Shown: positions 55,938 to 64,000 of the stretch, one piece after another
Layout of the letters: every line of letters starts with the position of its first letter
How positions within the stretch are numbered: the first letter of the stretch is position 1
NCBI RefSeq assembly: GCF_018402175.1
Contig: NZ_JAGYJK010000018.1
Location: 1-64,000, forward strand
DNA: 64,000 nt
From: Yoonia sp.
Lineage (GTDB): Bacteria > Pseudomonadota > Alphaproteobacteria > Rhodobacterales > Rhodobacteraceae
Reading direction: 5' to 3'
The notes under the pieces: generated by a model
Databases searched by the model: none
Seen by the model: only the letters and a program-made list of their open reading frames with translations
What the model was told of the DNA's origin: nothing
Made by a program: the position numbers and the translations under genes

Positions 55938-57692
55938 CTATTCTGCCGCAGCCTGGCCCAGCATATAGGCCGGCAACTGGACTTCAAATATCGCCCCGCC
56001 ATCCGCTGCATTGCGCGCGGTCAAGCGGCCACCTAGGTCGTTGACGATCCCCGAGGAGATGGCAAGCCCCAAGCCCACCCCGTCGCCGGGCTGTTTGGTG
56101 GTATAGAACGGTTCAAACAATTCATCGAGGTTTTCGATCCCTTCGCCATTGTCGCGGATTTGCAGGCTGACGGTATCACCGACCGCCAAAAGGATCTCGA
56201 TTGTCGGGTTGTCGGATGTCTTGGTCGCGTCCAGCGCATTGCGCAACAGGTTGATGATGACCTGTTCCAGCCGCAGCCTGTCGCCCATGATCATCACCGG
56301 TTCGGTGGGCAGGGTGCGGATGATATCGACCGAGCGCGTTTTCAGCTGCGGTTCCATCATCGCCAGCGCCGTGGAAACGGCAGCGCGGGTATCCACTGGC
56401 TCGAACGCGTCAGACCCCTTGCGCGCATAGGATTTCAACTGACGCGTGATCGCGCCCATCCGTTCCAGCAGATCGTCGATGCGCTGGAAGGACGACAGCG
56501 CCTCTTCGGGCCTTTGGCGTTGCAGCAACAGCCGCGCGCCCGCCAGATAGGTTTTCATCGCCGCCAAGGGTTGGTTCAATTCATGGCTTACGGCGGCCGA
56601 CATTTCGCCCAAGGCCGCCAGTTTCGACGATTGCGCAATGGTCTGTTCGGCCACCTGCAGCGTCTTTTCGACCCTTTCGCGTTCGGCAATTTCCCGCTGC
56701 AAACGGCGGTTCAATGCGCGCAGTTCCGCTGATTCCCGTTGGAACAGCACCAGCCGCGAGGCTGTCTGGCGCGACATAACCCAGAAACTGACCGCCAGAA
56801 TGATCGCAAAGCCCATCACCTGCAGCGCAAGGATGCCGTTGACCTTTTCGCGCACCGAATCGTAGGTGGTGAAATTGACGATCCGCCAGCCTTGATGCGG
56901 CACACGGGATTCGCGGCGCAGCACCGCCTCGCCGCGCAAATAGGCCTCGGCGGGGGCCATGGCCCAGCTTTGCGTGGCACGCAACGCGCGTTCAATCGCC
57001 GATGAGGCCGGTTGGCGCGCCAGCGCATCGCGTTCCTGCAAACCGCGCCACAAGGGTTCGGTGGACATGATGATCTTGCCTTGCGCATCGGTGACAAAGA
57101 CCGCATCGGTGACACCGGCCCAGCCACGTTCCATGCGGCCAACATCAACCTCGACCATGATCGTGCCCAACACCTGCCCGTTGGATTCGATCTTGCGCGA
57201 AAAGATGAATGCATAAGCGCCGGTATCCATCCGAAAGGTCGAATAGACCGTCCGGTTCATGCGCAAGGCATCGACAAAATATGGCCTGTCGCTGTGATTG
57301 ACGCCCAGCTCGTTGCGGTTCGTTGCCGCGACCGCGCGCCCTTCGCTGTCCAGCAAGGTCAGCGCCGCCGCCCCAATTTCATCGACAAAGGACATCAACC
57401 GCGCGGTCGAGCGTGAATAATCTTGGCTATTCAACGCGCTGATCAGTTCGGGATCACGCGCCAACAGCTGTGGGACAACCGAATTGCGCTGCAGCTCGCT
57501 CATCAGATTGGCGCTGTAAAGCGCAAGGCGCAATTCGGACCGGTTGCTGATCGTCTCGGTATAGCGCTGCGTCATCAATTCATTGGTGATATACATGACG
57601 CTGACAGCGAACAGCGTGAACAGGCCCAAGACGACCCGCCGATACCAGCGGCGCGCAGCCCGTTTCGACCCTTGTGGCACGGCGTCATTCAT
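55938..57692 (-). CDS. dctB: DctB-type sensor histidine kinase
   Basis: 584 residues. One N-terminal membrane helix (VVLGLFTLFAVSVMYITNEL), a large periplasmic double-PAS sensor (about 45-275, with DRPYFVDALRMNRTVYSTFR), a second helix (VMGFAIILAVSFWVMSRQTA), a coiled coil, the H-box AAVSHELNQPLAAMKTYLAG, and the ATPase part with NLLRNALDA, RDNGEGIENLDELFEPFYTT and GVGLGLAISSGIVNDLGG. Senses dicarboxylates and phosphorylates DctD. No Dct transporter gene lies in the window. Confidence 0.93.
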   Translation of the reverse strand: MNDAVPQGSKRAARRWYRRVVLGLFTLFAVSVMYITNELMTQRYTETISNRSELRLALYSANLMSELQRNSVVPQLLARDPELISALNSQDYSRSTARLMSFVDEIGAAALTLLDSEGRAVAATNRNELGVNHSDRPYFVDALRMNRTVYSTFRMDTGAYAFIFSRKIESNGQVLGTIMVEVDVGRMERGWAGVTDAVFVTDAQGKIIMSTEPLWRGLQERDALARQPASSAIERALRATQSWAMAPAEAYLRGEAVLRRESRVPHQGWRIVNFTTYDSVREKVNGILALQVMGFAIILAVSFWVMSRQTASRLVLFQRESAELRALNRRLQREIAERERVEKTLQVAEQTIAQSSKLAALGEMSAAVSHELNQPLAAMKTYLAGARLLLQRQRPEEALSSFQRIDDLLERMGAITRQLKSYARKGSDAFEPVDTRAAVSTALAMMEPQLKTRSVDIIRTLPTEPVMIMGDRLRLEQVIINLLRNALDATKTSDNPTIEILLAVGDTVSLQIRDNGEGIENLDELFEPFYTTKQPGDGVGLGLAISSGIVNDLGGRLTARNAADGGAIFEVQLPAYMLGQAAAE

Positions 57693-57737
57693 CGCCAGAG
57701 TTTACGCCGCGCGCTGCGGCGCGGCAACTCTCAAAGC

Positions 57738-58406
57738 TCAGGCCGCGACGACCTGCGCCACCAGTTCGCGGAAAAGCGCCTGTCCGTCGGTGCCGCCATG
57801 CCCCGCATCCACCGCGCGTTCGGGATGGGGCATCATGCCCAGCACACGGCGGTTGTCGGACACCAGACCGGCGATATCCGCCACCGACCCGTTCAGCGGC
57901 TGCGCATAGCAAAACGCGATCCGGTCATCGCCCTGCAACCGCGCCAATGTGTCGGGATCAACGGTGTAATTGCCATCGTGATGCGCCACCGGCAGGCGGA
58001 TCGCCTGACCCGCCTGATAGCCGGCGGTAAACGCGGTATCGGCCGTCTGCACAACCAGATCAACGGTCTTGCAGATGAACTTCAGACCGGCATTGCGCAT
58101 CAAGGCGCCGGGCAACAATCCGGTTTCCGTCAACACCTGAAACCCGTTGCACACACCCAGCACATAGCCGCCACGACCCGCATGGGCGACGACGGCGCGA
58201 CAAATCGGCGATTGCGCGGCAATCGCCCCGCAGCGCAGGTAATCGCCAAAGGAAAACCCGCCCGGAATAGCGACCAGATCAACGCCATCAGGCAGGCTGG
58301 CATCCTTGTGCCAGACCATGGTCACATCGGCACCAGCCGCACGCAGGGCAACAGCCATGTCGCGGTCACAATTCGATCCGGGGAAAACGACGACGGCAGC
58401 GCGCAT
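57738..58406 (-). CDS. purQ: Phosphoribosylformylglycinamidine synthase, glutaminase subunit
   Basis: 222 residues, class I glutamine amidotransferase. Nucleophile Cys in [20 protein letters not shown]; the start [14 protein letters not shown] and [16 protein letters not shown] are typical of PurQ; the His-Glu pair is near [10 protein letters not shown]. Supplies ammonia to PurL in purine synthesis. One base after the purS stop. purL itself is outside the window. Confidence 0.96.
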   Translation of the reverse strand: MRAAVVVFPGSNCDRDMAVALRAAGADVTMVWHKDASLPDGVDLVAIPGGFSFGDYLRCGAIAAQSPICRAVVAHAGRGGYVLGVCNGFQVLTETGLLPGALMRNAGLKFICKTVDLVVQTADTAFTAGYQAGQAIRLPVAHHDGNYTVDPDTLARLQGDDRIAFCYAQPLNGSVADIAGLVSDNRRVLGMMPHPERAVDAGHGGTDGQALFRELVAQVVAA

Positions 58407-58407
58407 C

Positions 58408-58638
58408 TTAAAGCACCTCGATCCGGTAGCTTTCGATCACGGTATTGGCCAAAAGCTTGTCACACATCTGCGCAATTGTGGCCTCATCCGTACCATCGGC
58501 CAGATCAAGCTCGATCAGCTTGCCCTGCCGCACCCCCTGCACCCCGTCAAAGCCAAGCGTGCCGAGCGCATGGCGCACCGCCTCGCCCTGCGGGTCCAGA
58601 ACGCCGGTCTTTAACATCACATAAACACGCGCCTTCAT
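58408..58638 (-). CDS. purS: Phosphoribosylformylglycinamidine synthase, PurS subunit
   Basis: 76 residues, [20 protein letters not shown] at the start and [20 protein letters not shown] in the middle, as in PurS proteins that bridge PurQ and PurL. Between purC and purQ in the same direction. Confidence 0.95.
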   Translation of the reverse strand: MKARVYVMLKTGVLDPQGEAVRHALGTLGFDGVQGVRQGKLIELDLADGTDEATIAQMCDKLLANTVIESYRIEVL

Positions 58639-58678
58639 GGCCTTGCCTCGCTTTGTTTCAAATACTCAAAAATCAACG

Positions 58679-59440
58679 TCAGTTGATCAGGGTCGGCTTG
58701 GGCCGATGCGTGACATTGGACGGCATCACGCCCAGACGGCGCGCGACCTCTGTATAGGCATCGGTCAGATTGCCCAGATCGCGGCGGAACACATCCTTGT
58801 CCAGCTTCTGGCCCGTCTCGATATCCCACAACCGGCAGCTGTCGGGGCTGATCTCGTCGGCCAGCAACAGGCGGGGGAATTCATTGTCCCAGACGCGGCC
58901 GACCTCGATCTTGAAATCGACCAATTTGATCCCGACGCCATACATGACACCGGACATCCAGTCATTGACGCGCAGCGCAAGGCTGACGATATCGTCCATA
59001 TCCTGCTGGCTGGCCCAGCCAAAGGCGATGATATATTCCTCAGGGACCAAAGGATCACCCAGCGCGTCATCCTTATAGGAAAACTCGACAATCGGGCGGG
59101 GCAGTTGGGTGCCCTCTTCGATTCCCATGCGCTTGGCCATCGACCCGGCGGCGACATTGCGCACGATGATTTCCAGCGGGATAATCTCGACCTGCCGGAT
59201 CAGCTGTTCGCGCATGTTCAGGCGGCGGATGAAATGCGTCGGGATTCCGATCTGGCCCAGACCGGTCATAAAAAACTCGCTCAGGCGGTTGTTCAACACG
59301 CCCTTGCCTTCGATCACCGCGCGCTTTTCGGCGTTGAAAGCCGTGGCATCATCCTTGAAATACTGCACCAAAGTTCCCGGTTCCGGGCCTTCATAAAGGA
59401 TCTTTGCTTTGCCTTCGTAAATTTTCTTGCGGCGCGCCAT
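58679..59440 (-). CDS. purC: SAICAR synthase
   Basis: 253 residues. [20 protein letters not shown] binds [23 protein letters not shown] and [20 protein letters not shown] regions bind CAIR and aspartate. Seventh to eighth step of purine synthesis. First gene of the purC-purS-purQ set. Confidence 0.96.
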   Translation of the reverse strand: MARRKKIYEGKAKILYEGPEPGTLVQYFKDDATAFNAEKRAVIEGKGVLNNRLSEFFMTGLGQIGIPTHFIRRLNMREQLIRQVEIIPLEIIVRNVAAGSMAKRMGIEEGTQLPRPIVEFSYKDDALGDPLVPEEYIIAFGWASQQDMDDIVSLALRVNDWMSGVMYGVGIKLVDFKIEVGRVWDNEFPRLLLADEISPDSCRLWDIETGQKLDKDVFRRDLGNLTDAYTEVARRLGVMPSNVTHRPKPTLIN

Positions 59441-59572
59441 GCTGACCCCTTACCCCTTTCGCGCCCGTGCAAGGCGCTGACATGACCGCCTCTTAGTGCA
59501 AGCCCCCCTTGCGGGCAAGCACCTGTGCAGCCATATCTGATCCAACCGTTCCCGCAAAACGAGGTATGCCCC

Positions 59573-59887
59573 ATGTCCACCTTCGACGATCGCCAGCAGG
59601 CCTTCGAGGCCAAATTCGCCCATGACGCCGAAATGCAGTTCAAGGCCGAGGCACGGCGCAACAAGCTCTTGGGTCTTTGGGCCGCAGAATTGATGGGCAA
59701 ATCCGGCGACGAGGCCGCGGCCTATGCGATCGCCGTCATCAAATCCGATTTCGAAGAAGCCGGCGACGAAGACGTGTTTCGCAAATTGTCGGGCGATCTG
59801 GGCGATCTTGCCGATGCCACAACGATCCGCGCCAAGATGGCCGCGCTGATGGCCGAGGCCAAGGCGCAGCTGATGACCGAACTTTGA
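59573..59887 (+). CDS. F1-ATPase inhibitor zeta subunit (DUF1476)
   Basis: 104 residues from ATG 59573. MSTFDDRQQAFEAKFAHDAE at the start is the inhibitory N-terminal helix found in alphaproteobacterial zeta subunits, which block backward turning of F1. The four-helix remainder has RNKLLGLWAAELMG and KLSGDLGDLADATTI. Divergent from purC; followed 17 bp later by the methyltransferase gene. Confidence 0.92.
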   Translation: MSTFDDRQQAFEAKFAHDAEMQFKAEARRNKLLGLWAAELMGKSGDEAAAYAIAVIKSDFEEAGDEDVFRKLSGDLGDLADATTIRAKMAALMAEAKAQLMTEL

Positions 59888-59904
59888 CCCGAAAAGACCC
59901 TGTC

Positions 59905-60924
59905 ATGACCAATGCGCTGTCCAAGCTGCTTGAAACCCGCGACTGGCTGATGGCCGATGGCGCAACCGGTACCAACCTGTTCAACATGGGCCTGATGTCG
60001 GGCGACGCGCCCGAGATGTGGAACATCGACGAACCCGCCAAGATCCGCGCGCTCTACAAAGGGGCGGCAGATGCAGGCAGTGATATTTTCCTGACCAATT
60101 CTTTCGGTGGCAATGCCTCGCGGCTCAAACTGCATGGCGCGGAAGGTCAGGTCCATGAACTCAACAAGGTCGCGGCAGCCCTTGGCCGCGAGATCGCCGA
60201 TGCCTCTGGCCGGACCATCGTGGTCGCAGGCTCGGTCGGCCCCACGGGCGAGATTATGTCCCCGATGGGCACGCTGACCCACGCACGCGCGGTGGAAATG
60301 TTCCACGAACAGGCCGAAGGGCTGAAGGCCGGCGGCGCGGATGTCCTCTGGGTCGAAACCATCTCTGCTGCCGAAGAATTCGCCGCCGCCGCCGAAGCTT
60401 TCGCGCTGGCAGGCATGCCCTGGTGCGGCACGATGAGCTTTGACACCGCAGGCCGCACGATGATGGGCCTGACATCTGCCGACATGGTCAAAAAGGTCGG
60501 CAAACTTGCGCATCAACCGCTGGCCTTTGGCGCCAATTGCGGCACAGGTGCCTCGGATCTTTTACGCTCTGTGCTGGGATTTGCCGCCGCTGGCCCGACC
60601 CTGCCCCTGATCGCCAAAGGCAATGCGGGCATCCCGAAATACCATGACGGGCATATCCATTACGACGGCACGCCGGAACTTATGGCCGATTACGCCGTGC
60701 TGGCGCGCGACAGCGGGGCCACGATCATCGGCGGCTGCTGCGGCACGACGCCGGACCATCTGCGCGCGATGCGCGAAGCCTTGGAAACCCGCCCGCGTGG
60801 CGCAGCCCCGACGCTGGATGCGATCACCGCCGCACTTGGTGGCTTCTCCTCGGTCTCTGACGGCACCGATGGCGCAGGGCCAGAAGCCGCCCCCCGCCGT
60901 GGCCGCCGCGCAAAACGCGACTAG
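59905..60924 (+). CDS. bmt: Betaine-homocysteine S-methyltransferase-type enzyme
   Basis: 339 residues from ATG 59905. Homocysteine methyltransferase (S-methyl_trans) barrel: ADGATGTNLFNMGLMSGDAP at the start, SVGPTGEIMSPMGTL, and the zinc cysteines in FGANCGTGASD and GGCCGTTPDHLRAM. Equivalent to the first module of MetH. A corrinoid protein matching the B12 module lies 1.4 kb downstream, in line with a methionine synthase split into separate proteins in Roseobacters. A Pro/Arg-rich tail ends the protein. Confidence 0.88.
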   Translation: MTNALSKLLETRDWLMADGATGTNLFNMGLMSGDAPEMWNIDEPAKIRALYKGAADAGSDIFLTNSFGGNASRLKLHGAEGQVHELNKVAAALGREIADASGRTIVVAGSVGPTGEIMSPMGTLTHARAVEMFHEQAEGLKAGGADVLWVETISAAEEFAAAAEAFALAGMPWCGTMSFDTAGRTMMGLTSADMVKKVGKLAHQPLAFGANCGTGASDLLRSVLGFAAAGPTLPLIAKGNAGIPKYHDGHIHYDGTPELMADYAVLARDSGATIIGGCCGTTPDHLRAMREALETRPRGAAPTLDAITAALGGFSSVSDGTDGAGPEAAPRRGRRAKRD

Positions 60925-60967
60925 GCCCATCTTCCGAGCCCAAATATCCTCGCCGAAGGCCTAAAAG

Positions 60968-61126
60968 TTTTTAAAACAACGCCAGCTGATCACACCTCTG
61001 CGGCGGTCTGGCGAACAGATCATTGCACAAAGGCAGCACACGCCCCGGGCCTGAGCCGGGGCCTAGCCCAATCTTTAAAACAACGCCAGCTGATCGCCCT
61101 TTTGCGGCGGTCTGGCGAACAGGTCG
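60968..61126. repeat. Direct duplication of a gene's 3' end
   Basis: 60969-61022 and 61074-61127 are near-identical copies (about 54 bp, roughly 90% by eye: TTTAAAACAACGCCAGCTGA then a short divergent part, then TGCGGCGGTCTGGCGAACAG). The second copy is the 3' end of the radical SAM gene on the minus strand; the first lies outside it and repeats its last codons and stop. The spacer holds an inverted repeat CCCCGGGCCTGAGCCGGGGC. Confidence 0.8.
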
Positions 61127-62157
61127 CAGCGCAGCGGCGGCAATGTCCGGTCCAGCCCCAGCCTTGCCGTAGCTAGCTTGAACCGTTCCTGCGTGATCTT
61201 GGCCCAGACACCCTGCCCCGTCATCCGCTTGCCGAATTCCGGATCATAATCGCGCCCGCCATGCAAGGCGCGCACGCGGCCCATCACCCGCGCGGCACGG
61301 TCGGGAAAATGCGCCTCCAACCAGTCCTGAAACAGCCCCGCCACCTCGCGCGGCAGGCGCAGCATGATGCAAGAGGCCGCGACAGCGCCCGCGCCCTGCG
61401 CCGCCTCCAAAATCGCCTCCAGCTCGTGATCCGTCAGCGCAGGCACCAAGGGCGAGGCCATCACGCGCACGGGGATACCCGCATCGGTCAGCGTGCGGAT
61501 CACCCGCAGCCGTGCGGCTGGCAGCGGCACGCGCGGTTCCATCGCGCGCGATATCGCGGGGTCCAGCGTGGTGACGGAAATGCCGACGCGCACCAGCCCC
61601 TTGACCGCCATATCCGCCAGAATATCCACATCCCGCACGATCAGCGTGCCTTTGGTCACGATGGCCACGGGATGGTTGAAATCGCGCAGCACCTCCAGCA
61701 CGGCGCGCATGATTCTGCGTTCTTTTTCAATCGGTTGGTAAGGGTCGGTATTGGTGCCGATGGCGATGGTCGCGGGCTGATAGCGCGGGTTTGATAGCTC
61801 CTTGCGCAACTGCTCTGCCGCATTGGGGCGCGCGATCAGCTTGGTTTCAAAATCCAGCCCCGGCGACAGCCCCAGAAACGCATGGCTGGGGCGGGCAAAA
61901 CAATAGATGCAGCCATGTTCGCAGCCGCGGTAAGGGTTGACCGAGCGGTCGAACGACAGGTCGGGCGAGGTGTTGCGCGTGATGACCTTGCCGATCATTT
62001 CCTCGCTGACGCTGGTGCGCAACACGGGCAGATCGTCGTCCTGATACCAGCCGTCATCCACCGCATGGGCCGACAATCGGTCGAACCGCACCGCCGGATT
62101 GCCAAGCGCGGCGCGCCCCTTGGCGCGGTGATATTTGCGGGTCAGGTCATCGGTCAT
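61075..62157 (-). CDS. PA0069-type radical SAM protein
   Basis: 360 residues. The Fe-S motif CxxxCxxC is in YRGCEHGCIYCFARPSHAF. Other family parts are AIGTNTDPYQPIEKERRIMR, AIVTKGTLIVRDVDILADMA and VGISVTTLDPAISRAMEPRV. Related to spore photoproduct lyase-like enzymes; the reaction is not known. Divergent from the corrinoid gene, with a spacer of 131 bp. C-terminus LFARPPQKGDQLALF is encoded in the duplicated segment. Confidence 0.9.
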   Translation of the reverse strand: MTDDLTRKYHRAKGRAALGNPAVRFDRLSAHAVDDGWYQDDDLPVLRTSVSEEMIGKVITRNTSPDLSFDRSVNPYRGCEHGCIYCFARPSHAFLGLSPGLDFETKLIARPNAAEQLRKELSNPRYQPATIAIGTNTDPYQPIEKERRIMRAVLEVLRDFNHPVAIVTKGTLIVRDVDILADMAVKGLVRVGISVTTLDPAISRAMEPRVPLPAARLRVIRTLTDAGIPVRVMASPLVPALTDHELEAILEAAQGAGAVAASCIMLRLPREVAGLFQDWLEAHFPDRAARVMGRVRALHGGRDYDPEFGKRMTGQGVWAKITQERFKLATARLGLDRTLPPLRCDLFARPPQKGDQLALF

Positions 62158-62288
62158 ACCGCATATTGGAACAAAAGATGAACACTGACAAGCCAGCGTC
62201 GGTCCCGCGACGGTGAATGTCGCAATTCATCGGGTGGACGGGTGCAATTCAGCGCACTACAGGGACAACGACTTTCATGAGGGTTCCC

Positions 62289-62996
62289 ATGGCCGACCAA
62301 GACGACGACATCATCCTGTCCGAACTGAGCGACGAAGACCTTGTCGCGCAGATGTACGACGATCTTTATGACGGTATGAAAGAAGAGATCGAGGAAGGCG
62401 TGAACATCCTGATCGCCCGCGGCTGGACCCCCTACCGCGTGCTGACAGAGGCGCTGGTCGGTGGCATGACCATCGTGGGCCATGATTTCCGCGACGGGAT
62501 TCTTTTCGTGCCAGAGGTGCTGCTGGCTGCCAATGCGATGAAAGGCGGGATGTTCATCCTCAAGCCGCTGTTGATCGCCACAGGCGCGCCGCGCGTCGGC
62601 AAGATGGTGATCGGCACCGTAAAAGGCGACATCCATGACATCGGTAAGAACCTTGTCGGCATGATGATGGAAGGCGCTGGTTTCGAGGTCATCGACCTTG
62701 GCATCAACAATTCCGTCGAATCCTACATGGGTGCGCTAGAGGCTGAACAGCCTGACATCCTTGGTATGTCCGCCCTGCTGACGACCACGATGCCCTATAT
62801 GAAGGTCGTGATCGACACTTTGGTCGAAAAGGGCGTGCGCGACGATTACATCGTGCTGGTGGGCGGTGCCCCCCTGAACGAGGAATTCGGCCGCGCCATC
62901 GGGGCCGACGCCTATTGCCGCGATGCGGCCGTGGCGGTGGAAACCGCGAAAACGCTGGTCGCGCGCAAGCATAATCAGGGTGCCGTTCACGCCTGA
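62289..62996 (+). CDS. Corrinoid (B12-binding) protein of a methyltransferase system
   Basis: 235 residues from ATG 62289 with GAGGG 6 bases before it. A helical cap (about 1-95, EIEEGVNILIARGWTPYRVL) and a Rossmann-type B12 domain with the cobalt-ligand motif DxHxxG in GTVKGDIHDIGKNLVGMMM, then GAGFEVIDLGINNS and VLVGGAPLNEEFGRAIGADA. Equivalent to the B12 module of MetH. Should carry the methyl group from a methyltetrahydrofolate module, not seen in the window, to the homocysteine methyltransferase. Confidence 0.9.
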   Translation: MADQDDDIILSELSDEDLVAQMYDDLYDGMKEEIEEGVNILIARGWTPYRVLTEALVGGMTIVGHDFRDGILFVPEVLLAANAMKGGMFILKPLLIATGAPRVGKMVIGTVKGDIHDIGKNLVGMMMEGAGFEVIDLGINNSVESYMGALEAEQPDILGMSALLTTTMPYMKVVIDTLVEKGVRDDYIVLVGGAPLNEEFGRAIGADAYCRDAAVAVETAKTLVARKHNQGAVHA

Positions 62997-63048
62997 CCCT
63001 TTATTCGGGCGGCACCCGGTCTTACCTATGATCTATAGGAGAACCATT

Positions 63049-63228
63049 ATGCCGCTTGAAAAACTTGCCATCATCCTGGCCGCCGTGATCGCGGCCTCTG
63101 GTGTGACCATCGCACTCGGGGCTTGGGCTGCGGGGGCGGCGGGCCTTGCGCCGATGCTGGGCCTTGCCATCATCAGCATTGCTGTGCTGCTCGCCAGCGT
63201 GTTGTTGCGCCGCCACCGTGATCAGTGA
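63049..63228 (+). CDS. Small two-helix membrane protein
   Basis: 59 residues from ATG 63049 with AGGAGAA upstream. Two hydrophobic helices (KLAIILAAVIAASGVTIALG and PMLGLAIISIAVLLASVLLR). No family recognised. Between the corrinoid gene and the DUF1638 gene in the same direction, and overlapping the latter by 11 bp, so cotranscribed. Confidence 0.7.
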   Translation: MPLEKLAIILAAVIAASGVTIALGAWAAGAAGLAPMLGLAIISIAVLLASVLLRRHRDQ

Positions 63229-63865
63229 CGCGCGCCTGAGCCAAGACGGGCTGCCCCCTGCCGGACAGGGCCAGATCCTGCTGATCGCCTGTGGTGCGCT
63301 GGCGCGTGAAATCCTTGCGCTGAAGGCTGCAAACAACTGGTCACATCTAGACCTGCACTGCCTGCCCGCGATCCTGCATAACCACCCCGACCGGATCATC
63401 CCCGCCCTGCGCGAGGCGGTGGCGAAACATGGCGCGGATTATCACGATATCTTTGTCGTCTATGCCGATTGCGGCACCGGCGGGCTGTTGCAGGCCGCCT
63501 GCGACGATATGGGCCTGCGGATGGTGGCGGGGCCGCATTGCTATGCTTTCTTCGAAGGGGTCGATGCCTTTGCCGCCCGCGATGAAATCACCGCCTTTTA
63601 CCTGACCGATTTTCTGGTCCGGCAGTTCGATGCCTTCGTCTGGGAACCTTTGGGCCTGCACAAACACCCTGCCCTGCGGGATATGTATTTCGGCAATTAC
63701 GAAAAACTGGTCTATCAGGCGCAGACCGATGATCCCGCCCTGACCGAAAAGGCGCAGGATTGCGCCGCACGTCTGGGTCTGGCGTTCGAGAGGCGCTTGA
63801 CCGGATACGGCGATCTGGCCACGGCCCTTGCCAGCGTTACAGCGCCGCCGCCGCCGTCTGCCTGA
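63218..63865 (+). CDS. DUF1638 protein
   Basis: 215 residues from GTG 63218, overlapping the previous gene. Family marks: LIACGALAREILAL at the start, VVYADCGTGGLLQAACDDMG with a conserved Cys, and FYLTDFLVRQFDAFVWEPLG. Function unknown, but DUF1638 genes are often found beside corrinoid methyltransferase genes, as here, which suggests a part in one-carbon or B12-dependent methyl transfer. Its 3' end overlaps the convergent sufE by 29 bp. Confidence 0.87.
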   Translation: MISDARLSQDGLPPAGQGQILLIACGALAREILALKAANNWSHLDLHCLPAILHNHPDRIIPALREAVAKHGADYHDIFVVYADCGTGGLLQAACDDMGLRMVAGPHCYAFFEGVDAFAARDEITAFYLTDFLVRQFDAFVWEPLGLHKHPALRDMYFGNYEKLVYQAQTDDPALTEKAQDCAARLGLAFERRLTGYGDLATALASVTAPPPPSA

Positions 63866-64000
63866 TCCTATCCACCATCGCGCGCAAACCGTTCGAGCGT
63901 TGCGCTGACAGATGGTCGTTCAGCCCCAACCGGCCCAAAGCGGCGGGCGCGTCGATCTTGACCACCTCGGCCACAGGCTGGTCGTCATAAAGGGTGCGGA
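63837..64000 (-). CDS. sufE: SufE-type desulfuration protein, 3' part only
   Basis: The last 53 residues of a minus-strand gene cut by the window edge. KIDAPAALGRLGLNDHLSAQ and RSNGLRAMVDRIR are the typical SufE C-terminus, which helps move sulfur from SufS in Fe-S cluster assembly. Stop at 63837-63839. The active Cys would be outside the window. Confidence 0.85.
   Translation of the reverse strand, partial: RTLYDDQPVAEVVKIDAPAALGRLGLNDHLSAQRSNGLRAMVDRIRQTAAAAL

Overview
The window looks like a chromosome segment from a marine alphaproteobacterium of the Rhodobacteraceae (Roseobacter group, perhaps near Loktanella/Yoonia; the genus is a guess). Pointers are a circularly permuted two-piece ssrA gene, the alphaproteobacterial ClpXP adaptor SspB, trgA next to a cysK-like gene, an acuI-like reductase, an F1-ATPase zeta subunit gene, a separate betaine-homocysteine methyltransferase plus corrinoid protein instead of one MetH, and GC-rich codon use.

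Region 1-9.05 kb is a worn mobile region: an AlpA-like DNA-binding protein, a broken primase-helicase followed by five GTCCGCC repeats, a broken Sel1-repeat gene, an intact IS5-family element with a TAGC target duplication, and relics of a secreted protein, a type I restriction HsdR subunit and an IS630 transposase.

Region 9.06-24.04 kb is a long minus-strand gene train with a divergent IclR-type regulator at its head: SCP2-like protein, alpha/beta hydrolase, AttM-like lactonase, sugar-type ABC importer (binding protein, ATPase, two permeases), an opsin homologue in which the retinal lysine is Arg, a flotillin-like protein, a small membrane protein, a sodium:solute symporter and an iron-dependent alcohol dehydrogenase. 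IclR + lactonase + Fe-ADH recalls the Agrobacterium blc/att gamma-butyrolactone operon, so uptake and oxidation of a lactone or ester is the best guess. Five genes here carry apparent frameshifts, while the opsin, flotillin, ATPase, binding protein and dehydrogenase are open. A HGGxSTG phage-type gene and a tRNA-Ser(GGA), whose 3' end faces this region, close it off at 24.8 kb; this may be an island boundary.

Region 24.9-64 kb is mostly intact core genome: AI-2E-type transporter, aspzincin peptidase, AlaX, MscS channel, CysK/TrgA, CFA synthase, photolyase, AcuI, DUF1326/DUF2182, a PotD-like binding protein, a copper/cytochrome-oxidase assembly group (DUF2946, PCu(A)C, SCO1, HemN), ssrA, ChrA, SspB, FumC, P450, CcdA, TusA, RNase E, DctB/DctD, PurCSQ, zeta subunit, the split methionine synthase parts, a radical SAM protein, DUF1638, and the 3' part of sufE at the right edge. 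Only two apparent frameshifts (DUF2946 gene, hemN) were seen here, against more than fifteen to the left.
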